64,000 nucleotides of DNA from Linepithema humile. Taxonomy: Eukaryota; Arthropoda; Insecta; Hymenoptera; Formicidae. Made by a program: the position numbers and the translations under genes. The stretch covers positions 2,032,501 to 2,096,500 of the forward strand of contig NC_090129.1 in assembly GCF_040581485.1 (NCBI RefSeq). Direction: 5' to 3'. Of this stretch, positions 1 through 11,900 are shown one piece after another. The notes under the pieces were generated by a model. It saw only the letters and a list, made by a program, of their open reading frames with translations. It had not been told where the DNA came from and searched no databases. Every line of letters begins with the position of its first letter. The first letter of the stretch is position 1.

Positions 1-1310
1 AACTCTTACAAAACAGACATAATGACTTTATTATCCCTTGTCAGCGTAGAATATTCAATCGATTGTAAATTTAAATTCAAAGATAGTCGCACATTTGTGC
101 CGACTTCTAAGGCTGCGTTTAAGAGGACGGGACAATAGTGAGCGTAGATCAGGTGTAGTCGCATCTCCGGGATCAGCTAACACGTGAAGTGGCTTGAAGG
201 GCCCTTGAGTGACAAAGAGCCGGGCCGCTCGAGCAAGCTCCAAGGTTCCTTCGATCGCGAAGATTCTCGTCTACCAAAGCCCACCTCCGGAACGCTCGTG
301 ACTCGCTCCCTTTTGACACCGCTCCTCCTTGCTCCTCCAGGCGCAAGCGCTTTCACGGTAATGTTATCGAAAACCAATTTATTTCCTCGATTTATCGAGC
401 GATTGCCCGAGTTACGCGACGGCAGCCGATTAGCATAACCGCATTGTCGGCTATTTATGCGCCCCGCTCGAGTTGGGCGGCCGACGTACCTGGAGGAAAG
501 ATCAGTCTCATAAATCAATTTCTCCCCCCCCCCCCCCCCGCGGGAGAGCGCGACGCGGCTTTTGTTGCCACTTTAATAATCCGTATAACAGAAGCGCATA
601 AAGGTAAATCAGTTATACCGATTAATGCGCACTTTCAATCCGCGTACCTTTTACCATCACCGAGAACCAATCGCGATGACCACAATAACGCGAGTATTAT
701 CGGATGGAAAAATTGTCCGCCGCACTGACAGTTGTGCGATGAAAAATGGCGCGCGCAAATTGTAATTTATCGTCGTTCCGTTTCGCCGGTCGTCGTTCTG
801 CGGTCGTATTGAACAACGCCGATGAAATGAATGTTAATTGCCGTTGCGCGTTTACGTCCCTCATCAACTCCCGGCGGCGATTTTTGCGAAAAGCGCGCGC
901 GAAGCTTATTACAAATGCGGAGCGCGGAAATACGGAGTGCGCGGACGGACGTTGCGGATAGCGATTTAAAATGCGGAAACTATGGACCTCCTGCGGCTCG
1001 ACTCTTTTATTATTTAATGTCGCGACGACGTCCTGGGAACGTAATAACTTTTATACATAAGTCGCAACGGGAGCGGCGCAAAATTGCTGCAATTAACCGT
1101 CTTACATTCCGCGTATGTACATGCCGTTGAGAGGTAAGAAAAACTCCTCCGGCTAATATTTTATTACGCTTTATAACGCCGTCGGTCTCCGGTTCTCCTT
1201 ATTGAAGACTTTCATTTCCTTTTCCGCACCTCCGTGCTGATTTCTCTATGTTTACACGTATGCATCTTTGCGCTCTATTCTTGCTTCGTCAATAACCATG
1301 GCTTATTTTA
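1..1310. other. non-coding block, CpG-rich, left edge of window
   Basis: I see no supported gene here. The DNA is CpG-rich and carries a 16-base C run at 524-539. Several short frames are open on both strands, which fits stop-poor CpG-rich DNA rather than coding sequence. A good-looking + strand donor (GAG|GTAAGA, intron start 1134) lies 180 bases before the recursive splice site, but I find no matching acceptor, start codon or recognisable frame for it. The block is best read as intron, or sequence upstream of an exon, of the + strand gene inferred for the window. Confidence 0.5.
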
Positions 1311-1360
1311 TTTCAGGTAAGTCACGCGAGTTTCTACTTCACAGCGCTGCGTCATAGCGT
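1311..1360 (+). promoter_or_regulatory. recursive splice site with possible 42-nt RS-exon
   Basis: TTTCAG at 1311-1316 is followed at once by GTAAGT at 1317-1322, so a full 3' splice site abuts a full 5' splice site with no exon between them. The preceding 35 bases are pyrimidine/T-rich and contain an AATAAC branch-like motif. A second donor, GTGAGT, begins at 1359. Positions 1317-1358 therefore form a 42-nt optional exon, open in one frame only (phase 0: VSHASFYFTALRHS). This is the layout known for recursive splicing in long insect and vertebrate introns (Ubx-type ratchet points and RS-exons). The 12-base junction is expected less than 0.01 times by chance in both strands of this window. 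An ordinary 42-nt exon that happens to begin with GTAAGT is the alternative. It implies a long + strand intron with an exon upstream of the window. Confidence 0.6.
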
Positions 1361-4300
1361 GAGTAATTTTTAATATAAATTTCGTAAATTATACTTCAAC
1401 TAATGCAGCGAGAATTACGCCACTTAACGAATGTATTTAATCGCAACTCTTTAATATCAGCAAAATTTACGATTTTATCATTTAATTAATGTATTTCAGT
1501 TTTTCACATTTAATTAGTTTAAATTATATTGGAGTATATATTGTTGTGTGGAATATCGAATATTTTATAAACTTTTAAAGAATTTGCAAACATTTCCGTG
1601 ATGCGTAGTTCACGGATTTTCAAAGATATTTCTTCAACAATGCATCGCCTAAGCCAACGACAAATAGCATAGTTAGTGAGCACACAATAGCGTAGTCGAC
1701 CACTTAGTAGACGTGAAATCTTTCGTCGCGATCCTCTCGGTCGTTCAGAGAAGCGAATTCGCGGGAGCGCGAGGCACGGCACAAAGCGCTTGTTAGAATT
1801 AATTCGAAAAGACGCATGCCACTCTATGCGGGAACGAAGTTAGTTCTCGACGGCAAAGGCGAATGCAACAAAGATGGTGCGGAAAGTCAGTTTGAAAGCT
1901 CTTCAAAGACCCGAGACTCAACCATGTGTGGCTCTGTCGCGCGGGGAAAACTAAGGGAAAATAATAAGACATGTCACACTCGACGCGGAAATTACGCGGC
2001 TTTTGTTTTTAGAAAATTCACGCGTGCATCGCGGCAATCATTCGTCGAGGTTATTTTGGCAAGACGTGGAATCAATAACCTCTCGTCTCTAATTATTTTT
2101 TTATCACTTTAAAATTACATTTACATATTTTATTGCAACCACGAATTAGTCTATCATTTCTTATTGTCTTATTAAAATTTTATTAAGAACGTATCGTGAA
2201 ATGGAATTTTGCTGAAATTTCTCTTGCTCCGTTTTCTCTCGTTTTTTTTAATCAATTCCACGCCCTGCGGAACTGTACGTAAATGTCGATCTTGAGGGAC
2301 CGTAAAATTACGGAAAAATTTTTCACGGATAGTGCGCTCGCTCGCACCGGGCCAAATATTGGACCGAGCGCGCGAGCGGGACAAAATCGTTGCGAGATCT
2401 CGCACACGGCCTCATCGTTCGCCCGTTTTTATTTTATTTAATCTCGTCGTGGATGGATAAAGCGAGGACCGTCCAATGTGAAATAACCGGAGAAATACCC
2501 GGCACGTTCCTTATCGCCGTCGACCTAAATTACGACGTCCGTTTCGACTCGCGCTCACACCCGCGCACCCGCGCCGGCCGCTTCTTCTTGATTCTTCCTT
2601 TATAATCAGTTTGACGCGACGGGAATTTTAAGGCCGTCCAACCGCGCTCGCATTGGTATCGCGCGACGGTAACGTACGTACGTACGTGCTCGGCGCGAGT
2701 CGAGCTAGCTTATCACGAAACGTACGTGCGCCCCCGTCGCTCGTCTCACGGCATTAGCGGCGAGTTCTCAAAGTTCGCCCGACCGGTCCTGCTGCAATCC
2801 ATTCGCCTTCCTCGCACAACCGGGATTTAGAAATCCGCCGTCGCTAATCGCCGCCGGGATAATCCGATTATCGGCGTTCACCAGCGCGCTCTTAATCCTA
2901 AACTCGCCAATGCGCCCGTAACAGATACATTTTCAGTTTTTCATCGCTCAAGCAAGAGATCCACTGAATTATGAAATTACAAAATCGTGGGAACATTGTT
3001 TGCGTGGGAGTTTCAATTTCAATCTTTAAAATTTATAATATTAACTAAATCTACAATATAATTTCTATCTTCGCGATGAGTTTCTTCAATTAAGACCGAA
3101 GCTCTACCTATAAAATCTCAAAGCTTCAACTGCGTCTCACGACTCTGACTAATAAACGGACGCGTAAACTATGTCGACTACATGTGCTCTTGTAAAATTA
3201 AATTCCACCGGTGTCATTGAAAACAATTTTGCCCGACGAACGATATAGTTAACACGCTGCAGTCATTTGCACGCGAGAATTACTGTTGGGCGCAGTGCTC
3301 ATTCGAAATTCTCCCGGCATTTCGTAATGATATGTCCGCCGTCCTCTTTCATCCAAATTCGCACACGTCGCGCGATGAGCTCCCCAACAATTCACTAACG
3401 CGCGTGAACTTCCCGAGACGTAAGGACCTTGGCCTGAATTAATCCAGACAGACCTCAACGCGTAAACATTGGCTTCAATAACACGGAAAAGAAATTAATT
3501 GAGTGGCGTTTTCGTTTTTATTACGTTGAATGACGAATTTATATTAATGAAAAACGCAAGTCGTTACGACATTAAGTGTCCCAAGCTTTCACAATAGACT
3601 GACGTATATTTTTTTATCCTAAAATGCAACGCTTACTTGAAACTTTATACCCCGGACATATCTTATGCAAATAAAAATTTCGGTTCTCTGTTCTAGTCGT
3701 ATAATTATTACGAGAGAATATTTGAATACTTTTCGCTTAGAAATAACATTCGCGGTCGTTTTGCAATCTTCTGTAAAGCGATATGAAAGCGGCGCCGCAA
3801 AAAGCGAGCGCCAGGGCGAGTTGCGGGCCGGTAAATAATTGCGAAAGAGCCAGCTGGCAGAGTGCGGCGGCTCATTTCAGGTACATACTCCTCTCTTCAG
3901 CGGGTAACGAGCTTTGCGTAGTAACCCTAATGGATATTACCCTGTCCGCGATGCATATTAAATTATAACCGAGTCTATCCGGGCCTGCTCCGCTGTGTTC
4001 GCATACTGTTCTATGACTCTTAAGCCCGTTAAAGGGTTACACACTCGCAAACATCGTCAGTAAACATATTCGTCGATGCGAATGGCGATGAGCCTGCGCG
4101 TAGCTTTAGACTCTTTGAATTGCAAACGGCAATTTCGGCGTTTAATCGCGCAGCTTTAATTACGAGAAGCGAAACGTTTCGAAGCCAGTATTAACTTTTG
4201 ATTTTTATTAAAAAACTGCGAGACAAAAAGTTTTTTTTTTTTTTTTTATTTACAATTATGTGTGCGTGCAATTTTATTGAACCAAAAGTTTTTACAAATG

Positions 4301-6890
4301 AATGTTGTTTCGATAATTTTATAAATTTTTTTTTTTCCGTGTTACTCTCACATTGGTGCATCGCTATCTTTTACGCGTCAGCGCCTTTTCTACTATGCAA
4401 ACGGACGAAAAATACGATTCGCACTGTACGCTCGCAGTTGTGCGGTATCTGCAGCAGCTAGATCACTCGTATGCGCTTTTGTATGCGCAAATGCATTCTC
4501 GTCGATGTCTGCGAAAATCTTTGATCTTGCCGTCGCGTCGGAAATTTTTCATATATCCGAATTGCACCATCCGCATTCCGTTTTGCCCGTTTGTGCCTTA
4601 TGCGGGCTAATGCACAATGCACTCTCCGAAGGGGCAAAAGGGAGATGTTTCCGTGTGTGGAGCAGTCGACATGAGTCGCTAGGTCAAAAGTGATGGCATG
4701 CGCCGCATCAGGGAGTGACATACGACAAGAGTGTGCAACGGAGTTAGACACGCGATCGGAAAATACGGGAGCGTTCGTGAAATATTGATGCGAGAAATTC
4801 ATGAAAGACTTATCCCTAGAAAATGGATAGACAGCGGATATTATTTTCATTCAATAGACAAAGAAGTGAAGTAACATTAAATTAAATAACCTCACAAGTT
4901 GGCTTGAATTTATAGACGCGTAGACTTCGGCGATCAAAATTATTATTATATAATTTACAGTTTACAACACTAGTTATCAGAAAATGCCTTTATAATATTA
5001 AACGTTTAACTGCACAATTTAGATTAATTGCGTTCAGCGGGCACTTTGTTGCACTTTGCATGAATATATAATACCAGAGCAATTTTGCCGATCGCAGTAT
5101 AGCGCGTATACATATTTATATCGGTTAACCGGAGTTCGAAATTTAAACGAGTACAGTATGAGTATGGTATTAGTAATTTTTACAACGTTTGCCTTTATTT
5201 AAAGCAACGAATTAGCCCTTCCAGGCGTGCCTGTCGCGTATCTCGCGCTTGAATGTTCCTCACGCCCGCGAATTTTCCGCCTCTTGTATCGCGCAGATGG
5301 AAGTCCGACGCTTATTCAAGGAGCGAGGGGCGGAAAGCGAGTGACCGTGGCAGGTTGTAACAAGGGTAGATAAAGCGTTTCACGCACTACATCACTCCTA
5401 ATGGAAACAAGAGGGTAACGAAGAATGCTCGGCGCGAGAGATAGGTTGAAAGTCGGGGCGGGATAAAACCGGAGTGTTTGATGGCGTGCAACATAAGGCA
5501 CTATACTTACGTATATACCGGGTGCAAAGGTTTTTAGCGGCAGACACCCTCCTTCTGCTTCCCCCCCCCCTCCTTTCTCCCGCGCCGGCCGACCCTCATC
5601 ATTGCCCTTGCCGTTGCGCGTTACTCCTTTATTTCCGACGCCGCGTATAAATTACGGGGCGCATCATGAATTACATCTCGTTGCTGAGATTCTTCTTTAC
5701 GGCTCTCGTCTCGCTCTCGTGCGCTCGAGGATGTTAAAAGGACCGCCGCGATATAACAAAATTGCGTTCCTGATGTTTTTTTAATCGCAAAAACCACCGA
5801 AGTTTCCGATAATGCGACTGAATACTGGTAGCTTCGAGTATTTTCATTCCCCCTCGGCGTTCTTCTAATTTACTCTTTTACATTTATAACTCGGTGATTC
5901 AGCGAATTTATTCTGCATAGCGATACGCGACGCTTTATTTATGCGTCTACTCGCCGTATCAACTCGTCGCAGATTCTGCATCGCCTTTCCCGTTTTTGCG
6001 CGGAAGTACGATCTTGCTCGCGTAAAAAGGAAAGGAAATCACATGTCGAAACAACTCTCCGGCTTGTATCAGCGAGAGAACGGAAACATCATCCTCTTGC
6101 TTTGCTCATTGGCATGTGAAAAACGCTCCCCTGGGTATGTAAGTTGCGAGAAAAAGCGTCGTCCTTCAACGACGTGGAAACTTCGTCTAAGGTGCAGTTC
6201 TATCCGAGTACCTGCCGTCGGGCGCGCTTTCTCCGACAAAGCGGCATTTCTGTCTGTAATGTGGCACTTTACGTCGCGCTCATGGAGAACGATCTTTCCC
6301 GATGAATTGCCAGCTATTCTAGTTACTTCCTTTACAGTTTATATCTCTATTTATATAAAAGCAGAGGAGATAGGTCAAGGATGCCTTGAGCCGCATTTAT
6401 CCTCCATACATTTTAACTTCAAATCTGTCATTTTTAACTTACGAATAGCAAATGGTTCAAATTTGCTGGCCGTCGGAAAATAAAATGTTATAATTTTCAA
6501 ATTATACTTAAATTCGTATATTTCAAAATTCCGACATGTCAGACATTCTTCGATTTCTGTTTTCGCGTAACAATATTTCACCTTTCACATTCTCGTATCG
6601 CTGTACCTTTCTTTTTCGAGAAATTTAATTCAACAAACCCTAACGTCCCGAGAAAAAAATTTCTTCGCGAAATGAATAACTCAAAGGAGCTTTATCTTCG
6701 TTGAAAAAAAAAAAAAAAAATACTATCACTCGTCGCACCGTCAAACAAACGAAGCTCTCAGCAAGCGCGGGAGTCGCGCGGCGAAAACATTTGGACGTCC
6801 AGCAAGTCGGCCGTAATATCCGCCGCTTCTCCGTCCCCGCGCCCTCGATAGCTACCGGTCGTTCACGCTTCGACGAGCAAAGCTAAGGGA
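1361..6890. other. non-coding intron-like DNA
   Basis: No supported gene. The longest frame here (180 codons, + strand, 5941-6483) starts at an arbitrary ATG, has no recognisable domain or signal peptide, and runs through CpG-rich then AT-rich DNA with no change in codon pattern. Simple runs include T17 at 4231-4247, C10 at 5561-5570 and A17 at 6704-6720. An octamer ATGCAAAT lies at 3665-3672. A CTCATTTCAG|GTACAT junction near 3880 looks like the recursive site above but has a poor donor. Confidence 0.5.
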
Positions 6891-7330
6891 TGATTTTTTC
6901 GTTTTCTCGTTGCGCAGCAGTGGGGGGGACGGTGGCGGCAGATGAGTTTGCCGCGGAGTTGTTTGAAACCCGCGCGGCGGGGCGGCAAGAGAGAGAGAGA
7001 GAGAAAGCTGCGCCAGAGATAGTACGCGGCAGCGGCGGATCGGGGGTGTAGATCGCGCGCGCGCGAGCGCTCGTGTGTGGGGGGAGATCTTGCGCCGTCC
7101 ACTCCAGCTGGCAGCATCCCTCTCGGCACCCCTCTGCTGGTAGCTGGCAACCCTCGCCAGCCACTCGGCAGTCACTCGCGCGGTTCGCAACCCGCGGGGT
7201 CCGCTCCCTTTTCCGGGACTGCCAGTGTGTCCCTCGGTGCCCGGCGCGAACGCTCACGTTGCTCTCTATTCCTTGATTGGTATCCTCTTTATACTCCCGA
7301 CGACAGGATCCTGTCTCTCTCTTTTAGATC
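6891..7330. promoter_or_regulatory. CpG-rich promoter-like block with GAGA tract
   Basis: A sharply GC-rich, CpG-dense segment sits between AT-rich flanks. It contains a (GA)n tract at about 6988-7004, the type of site bound by GAGA-factor/Trl in insect promoters. It also has an initiator-like CGGCAGTCACT near 7165-7175. Five long frames are open here on both strands, which is expected of stop-poor CpG DNA and is not evidence of coding. At its 3' side a strong + strand acceptor (TCTCTCTCTTTTAG, ending 7327) is followed by an open frame, but no good donor follows. The block may be an alternative promoter or first non-coding exon of the + strand gene, or an enhancer. Direction is not proven. 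Confidence 0.35.
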
Positions 7331-8650
7331 ACGGCTGCGCTTTGAGGAGACCCAGCGAATCGTGAAGTCGAAATTTTTTAAACTTTTTACTATTGCTACA
7401 ACGTTGGTAATGTTTGCTCAAAGTGAAGTTCTTCTCCTACATTAGATCTTTGATTCGGTAATATATAATGTTTTTTTTTTGCCTCTGAAAGCAAACGAAA
7501 TTTATCTCTACAAATTTAAATGAAAATTTTATGCTGGTTGAAAAAAAAGTGATATGCCCTCTTGTTATACACGAATTTAGAAGTCACCCCGATTTTCATT
7601 GATGAGTGAAGCTATCGTACACCGAGATGCGCGAAGCGAAGCGGGACGTGCCGCAAGGAAAGTAATAAGTGGAAGAAAAGTTTCGTCGCGACCGCAAAAC
7701 GCCGTTCTCGTGACGCTTCCTGAATGGGATTCCGATACGCGCCCGATCAACGGGCGCGATTTACTCAATTATTAAACGCGCGCAGATGTAACATGGATAT
7801 TTATAAATAGCAATTGGCTCGTTTCTCTATTATTAGAGGCTGATGACGTAAAAGCAGCGGAATATTATGTCGTACCAATCTGTACCATCGCGGGCTGATA
7901 CCAGCCGACGTATATTCAATAGCCTAATCGCGGGCGGAAGACTACGTTCAATAAACGCGATATAATGCTCGTTCTCTCGGTTGTATCGCGGTCACGAGAT
8001 ATCGGGCGTCGTGCCAGTAAAAAGAAGTTGATCGAGGTTTGCGTGGCTGACTGTAATTTTACGGTTGCCGCTGCATAATACAAGGACGTATTTTTTTTTT
8101 AACTCTGTTATCGAAAAATGCGTGCTTACGCTACTTCGATATAACGAGCGCGATATATCGTCGCGAACTTGCTCGAGTTAATTCGCGACAAGTGTAAAAC
8201 CGAGAGACAATTATGCAGATGCGATGCAGTCGCGTGTGAGCAGCATTGAAAGCCGCCTGTTCAAGGCCACGCTAGATCTATTCGAAAGTCACGTGGCATC
8301 GTTCCTGATTGCTGCTAGCTTTTCTCTTTGTTCAAAGTCGAAACTCGGAGAGACTTCTAAATTTCGCTCTCATTGAAAGATTTCATTAAAGTCTAAGCGA
8401 TTATTTCATTGATTTTTCTTGTACGTCTACAATTTTATCAAAATATCGCAAAAATCAGATCAACTGCTACAAATTTATTAGACATTAATTAATAATAATT
8501 CTAATTTACGATGTACTTGTTTTTTAAATAATCGATTCTGAAGTTAGATTTCCCGTTCAAGGAGTTAATTAACAGAGTTCTCGCAACTAATCTCACTTGG
8601 TTTTCGACCAGCAAAACCCGCTTGATCCGTCCCTCGTCAAAAAAGTTTTT
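7331..8650. other. non-coding DNA
   Basis: AT-rich DNA alternating with short CpG-rich patches. No splice-site pair, RNA gene or repeat worth naming was found. A T10 run lies at about 8090-8100. Confidence 0.45.
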
Positions 8651-8945
8651 TCCCAAAGTGATCAGTCGGATCGTGATCACGAGACGAAGTATTAGTGCGA
8701 CGAGATCGGCGTGAGAAACGCAGCGTGCCGATTGTTATTTTTGGATGAGGCTGGTCGTTGTGGTGAGAACTGGAGAACGATTGTCAACCTGGAGTGCCAG
8801 TGCGGATCACGTGTGGCGCCCGTCTTCTTGGGGATGGGCTTTAACGATAAGAAACTGAGGAGATTACGAAGATTGCGGCTCTTTGGCCGCGCCAAAGTCT
8901 ACCTCACAGTCCACTGGCCGCAATTGGTGGGTGTATCGTAAATTA
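8651..8945 (+). promoter_or_regulatory. weak candidate start region or 5' non-coding exon
   Basis: An initiator-like ATCAGTC at about 8660-8666 leads into a moderately GC-rich stretch with donor-like GTGAGA at 8709 and 8763. The + strand frame at 8711-8941 is open for 76 codons with no recognisable product. There is no TATA box and no clear downstream promoter element. I record it only because an initiator plus purine-rich GC sequence resembles the other promoter-like blocks; it could be chance. Confidence 0.15.
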
Positions 8946-8951
8946 CTTTTT

Positions 8952-8987
8952 TCTCTCTCTCTCTGTCTCTTTCTATATATATATATA
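8952..8987. repeat. (CT)n then (TA)n microsatellite
   Basis: A CT-dinucleotide tract (8952-8964) is followed after a short CT-rich spacer by an uninterrupted TA tract (8974-8987). It ends in TAG, so the run mimics a splice acceptor, but no exon follows. Confidence 0.9.
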
Positions 8988-11900
8988 GTGTGTATCTATT
9001 TTCCGCTTTATTTCCAACAACAATAACAGCGATCTGGGAATTAAACTGTGTGTAATTTTTCTGATTATTTGTCGTTAGAATTTTGATACTCTGATAATCA
9101 AGTAACGTTGCAATTGTTCAAAGTGCGAAAATGTACGATGCAATTTGAAATAACCGGCGCTTATGGAACAAAACTCATCACATCAGCTTGTTTCATTACA
9201 ACGAAATTGGACTGAATTCGTTAAGCCGTCATGTGAATATAATTGTTAGCACAACACTGCGTGTTCAGCTTGAAAGTCTGATGATTCGTATACTTATTAC
9301 AAGTTGCAATCGTTCACAAATTTAATTCATTTATTTATGAATACTATTTGTTAATATCGATTCGACATCGAAGAAGATTCTCAACGCTTATCTATAATCG
9401 TCGATGCGAAATCGTAGAGTTAGTCGCAATTAAACGGAAGCGAATCAATCGACGGAGTGCTCTACACGGATTTAAGTAGCTGACGCTCCATTCGTAAAAA
9501 GGCGAGATCAGAGTTCGAGATTCCGCAACCCGAATCACGTAGAGTGCGCTCATCTTCGAGAGAATGAACCTTAACGATAACAACCAAGACAATGGTGGCT
9601 TTTGACCCGCTGAGCTTATTTTTATCTCGCTCATAGCGCACTAACGATTCTAAAGCTTCGGATAACGACGTCCTCTCGATCCGGCGTAGGATTATTTTGC
9701 CCGGGATGCAGTTTCCATTATGCAAGCCACGTTTCCGTATTCTACATAACGACCAACGAAGATACAATTAAGCGCCAATCAAGCGATATCATTCTAATCT
9801 GATTATTGCTACGGACGTGACAATTTTTCGCGTTAACGCGCGATGATTGTAAACGCGAAATTTAATTTTATTTCATTCCGCTCACGAATAATCCCAGTTA
9901 TCGCCGTTGTGTTTGCGAGACCACGATTGATCGCAACAAAGACGGGTCGCGAACCTTTCATCTCGCTGTCTCTGATTTAATCTCCGAATGAGGGAGACAC
10001 ATTTTCTTCCGACATTAAAGAGCGAAGTATCTTTTAAGACGACTTTTTAATCCCGCTCGTCAACCATGACAATTAAAAGGCACTTCCCAAGGTCGCTATC
10101 TACCCCGCGCGTCTTTCCGTACCGTGCGCTTAATCCGATTTAATCGGCGGCGCCCGGCCGAATTTAAGCGCCGCCGCAATGCCGGCTCTAGCAGAAACGC
10201 GATTACCCGAAGAGCGCGGTCTGTCGTTCGAGAGCGTAATTCCGGATGCAGATCTCGTGGAAATCGCCGGGATATATGCGGTCCTCCACTTTCGCGAAGA
10301 TGTAAAAGTGTTCTAGAGCTTTCCGCCTGATTATTCGTACCATTTTGAACATTGGACATTTTTATTCTGAATATCAATTTCGCGCAAAGATTCACCGAGT
10401 ATCGAATACACAATTGAATCTTGGAAAGGCGTTCTAAGAATTTCAGAGGCAGATTTTAGGAGAAATATCACTATAATTAAAAAATAAATTTCGATATATT
10501 GTTAAATAAATAAAAAATAGTTTGTTTAATGAGTTTTATCTAATGGACAAACTATTATGTAATGAAAGTTAATACACGTTTGGAATGCCAGTTTCGGGTA
10601 TCTCTCGATACAGCTCTCGAAGTAGTCCACGCCATTCGGATACTGCGGATTATCAGAGTTCTTGAACGATGTCATACCTTCCCGGAATGGGACTCGAATA
10701 GCCTACGGATAGTTCCCAGATAACCTTGGAATTACTCAGTTGCATAAATGCGCGGATCTTGGTCAAAAGGCATTTTGTGCACTTTGCAATTTATGCGCGC
10801 GCTAACGAATAGCGGGCTATAATTTTTATTTAATTTGCCTAATTATTTAATTAATTAAAAATTGTTTTAATCACGCTCGCATTTTATCGTAGTGAACTCT
10901 CAATATTGTGGCATAACATAGTTATCGCGGGCGCGAGCTTTCTTTCACAGCTAAATTCTAAGTAACAATAATTGCAATTTCAAATTTAATTATAATTCCA
11001 GCAGCATCGTCGAGAGTTTTCGGCTGGCGCGTGCTGTAAATTTAGCGAAATGCTGAAAGCAAAACGTACCCGGCTGTTTCGCGGCGCGAATAAATCGCGC
11101 TTCGGCGTCTGATAGAAAATTATACTGGCACCCCTTTTGTGTGTTGCAACGTATATACGTTTGATTTATGCCCGGATACCGGCGCGCGGTGCAAATCCCA
11201 CCTGTTCCGACGTGAACTTATTCGAAGCAACGACGACCAAGGTAACGACCACACGTACCACCTACAAATTTTGATGAACGTTTATTCTTTTACGTAGATA
11301 CGTGAATCGCGCCGTTTCACCACCGTCCGCGAAATTTTTCCGAGCCGTTAACATAATTCTTGCTTGGCTTAACTCTAAAGTCATAATTTTCACCGGTTCC
11401 TATCGTCGTGCTTCTCACGATATAAATTTTCGCATGCTTTAAATGATAATTTAAATTGGCCAATTATCGATTTTGATTATTTTGTGATTCTAAGAGAATC
11501 TAAATAACCGCGTTCCTGCTTGATGGCACATTCTTAAATTTTTATTTCTACAAATCCGATTGTAAATAAGAATATGTAATTTTTTAACTTTGATTTTAAA
11601 TCAGTGGATGATTATTTCGAAATAGAAGAATTAAATTATTCCGCGGGAATAATCGTGAATAATGTACGAATCATTTCTTGACGAAATAATTATTAATTAC
11701 GATTTTAATCATGCCTCCGTTTGGTACGATGAACGATTATACCGCGTAAGATCTCGAAGCGCAGTTAAGCAATTCGGCAGCGATCTTAGAGTGGAGTTGC
11801 AGACTATACCGCGGAAACGTTGAGGCACCTCTTGTTGCATTTCCGCTCCGATTCGCCGCAATCAACGGGCCCGGGTCTGTAGCAACGGAGAGGAAATATA

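Noticed and set aside
3871..3886. CTCATTTCAG|GTACAT as a second recursive splice site
   Set aside because: The donor half (GTACAT) is poor and the acceptor tract is short. Similar weak junctions near 48470 and 61437 were rejected for the same reason.
5941..6483. 180-codon + strand open frame
   Set aside because: No domain or signal peptide, no splice context, and the frame crosses a composition change without any shift in codon character.
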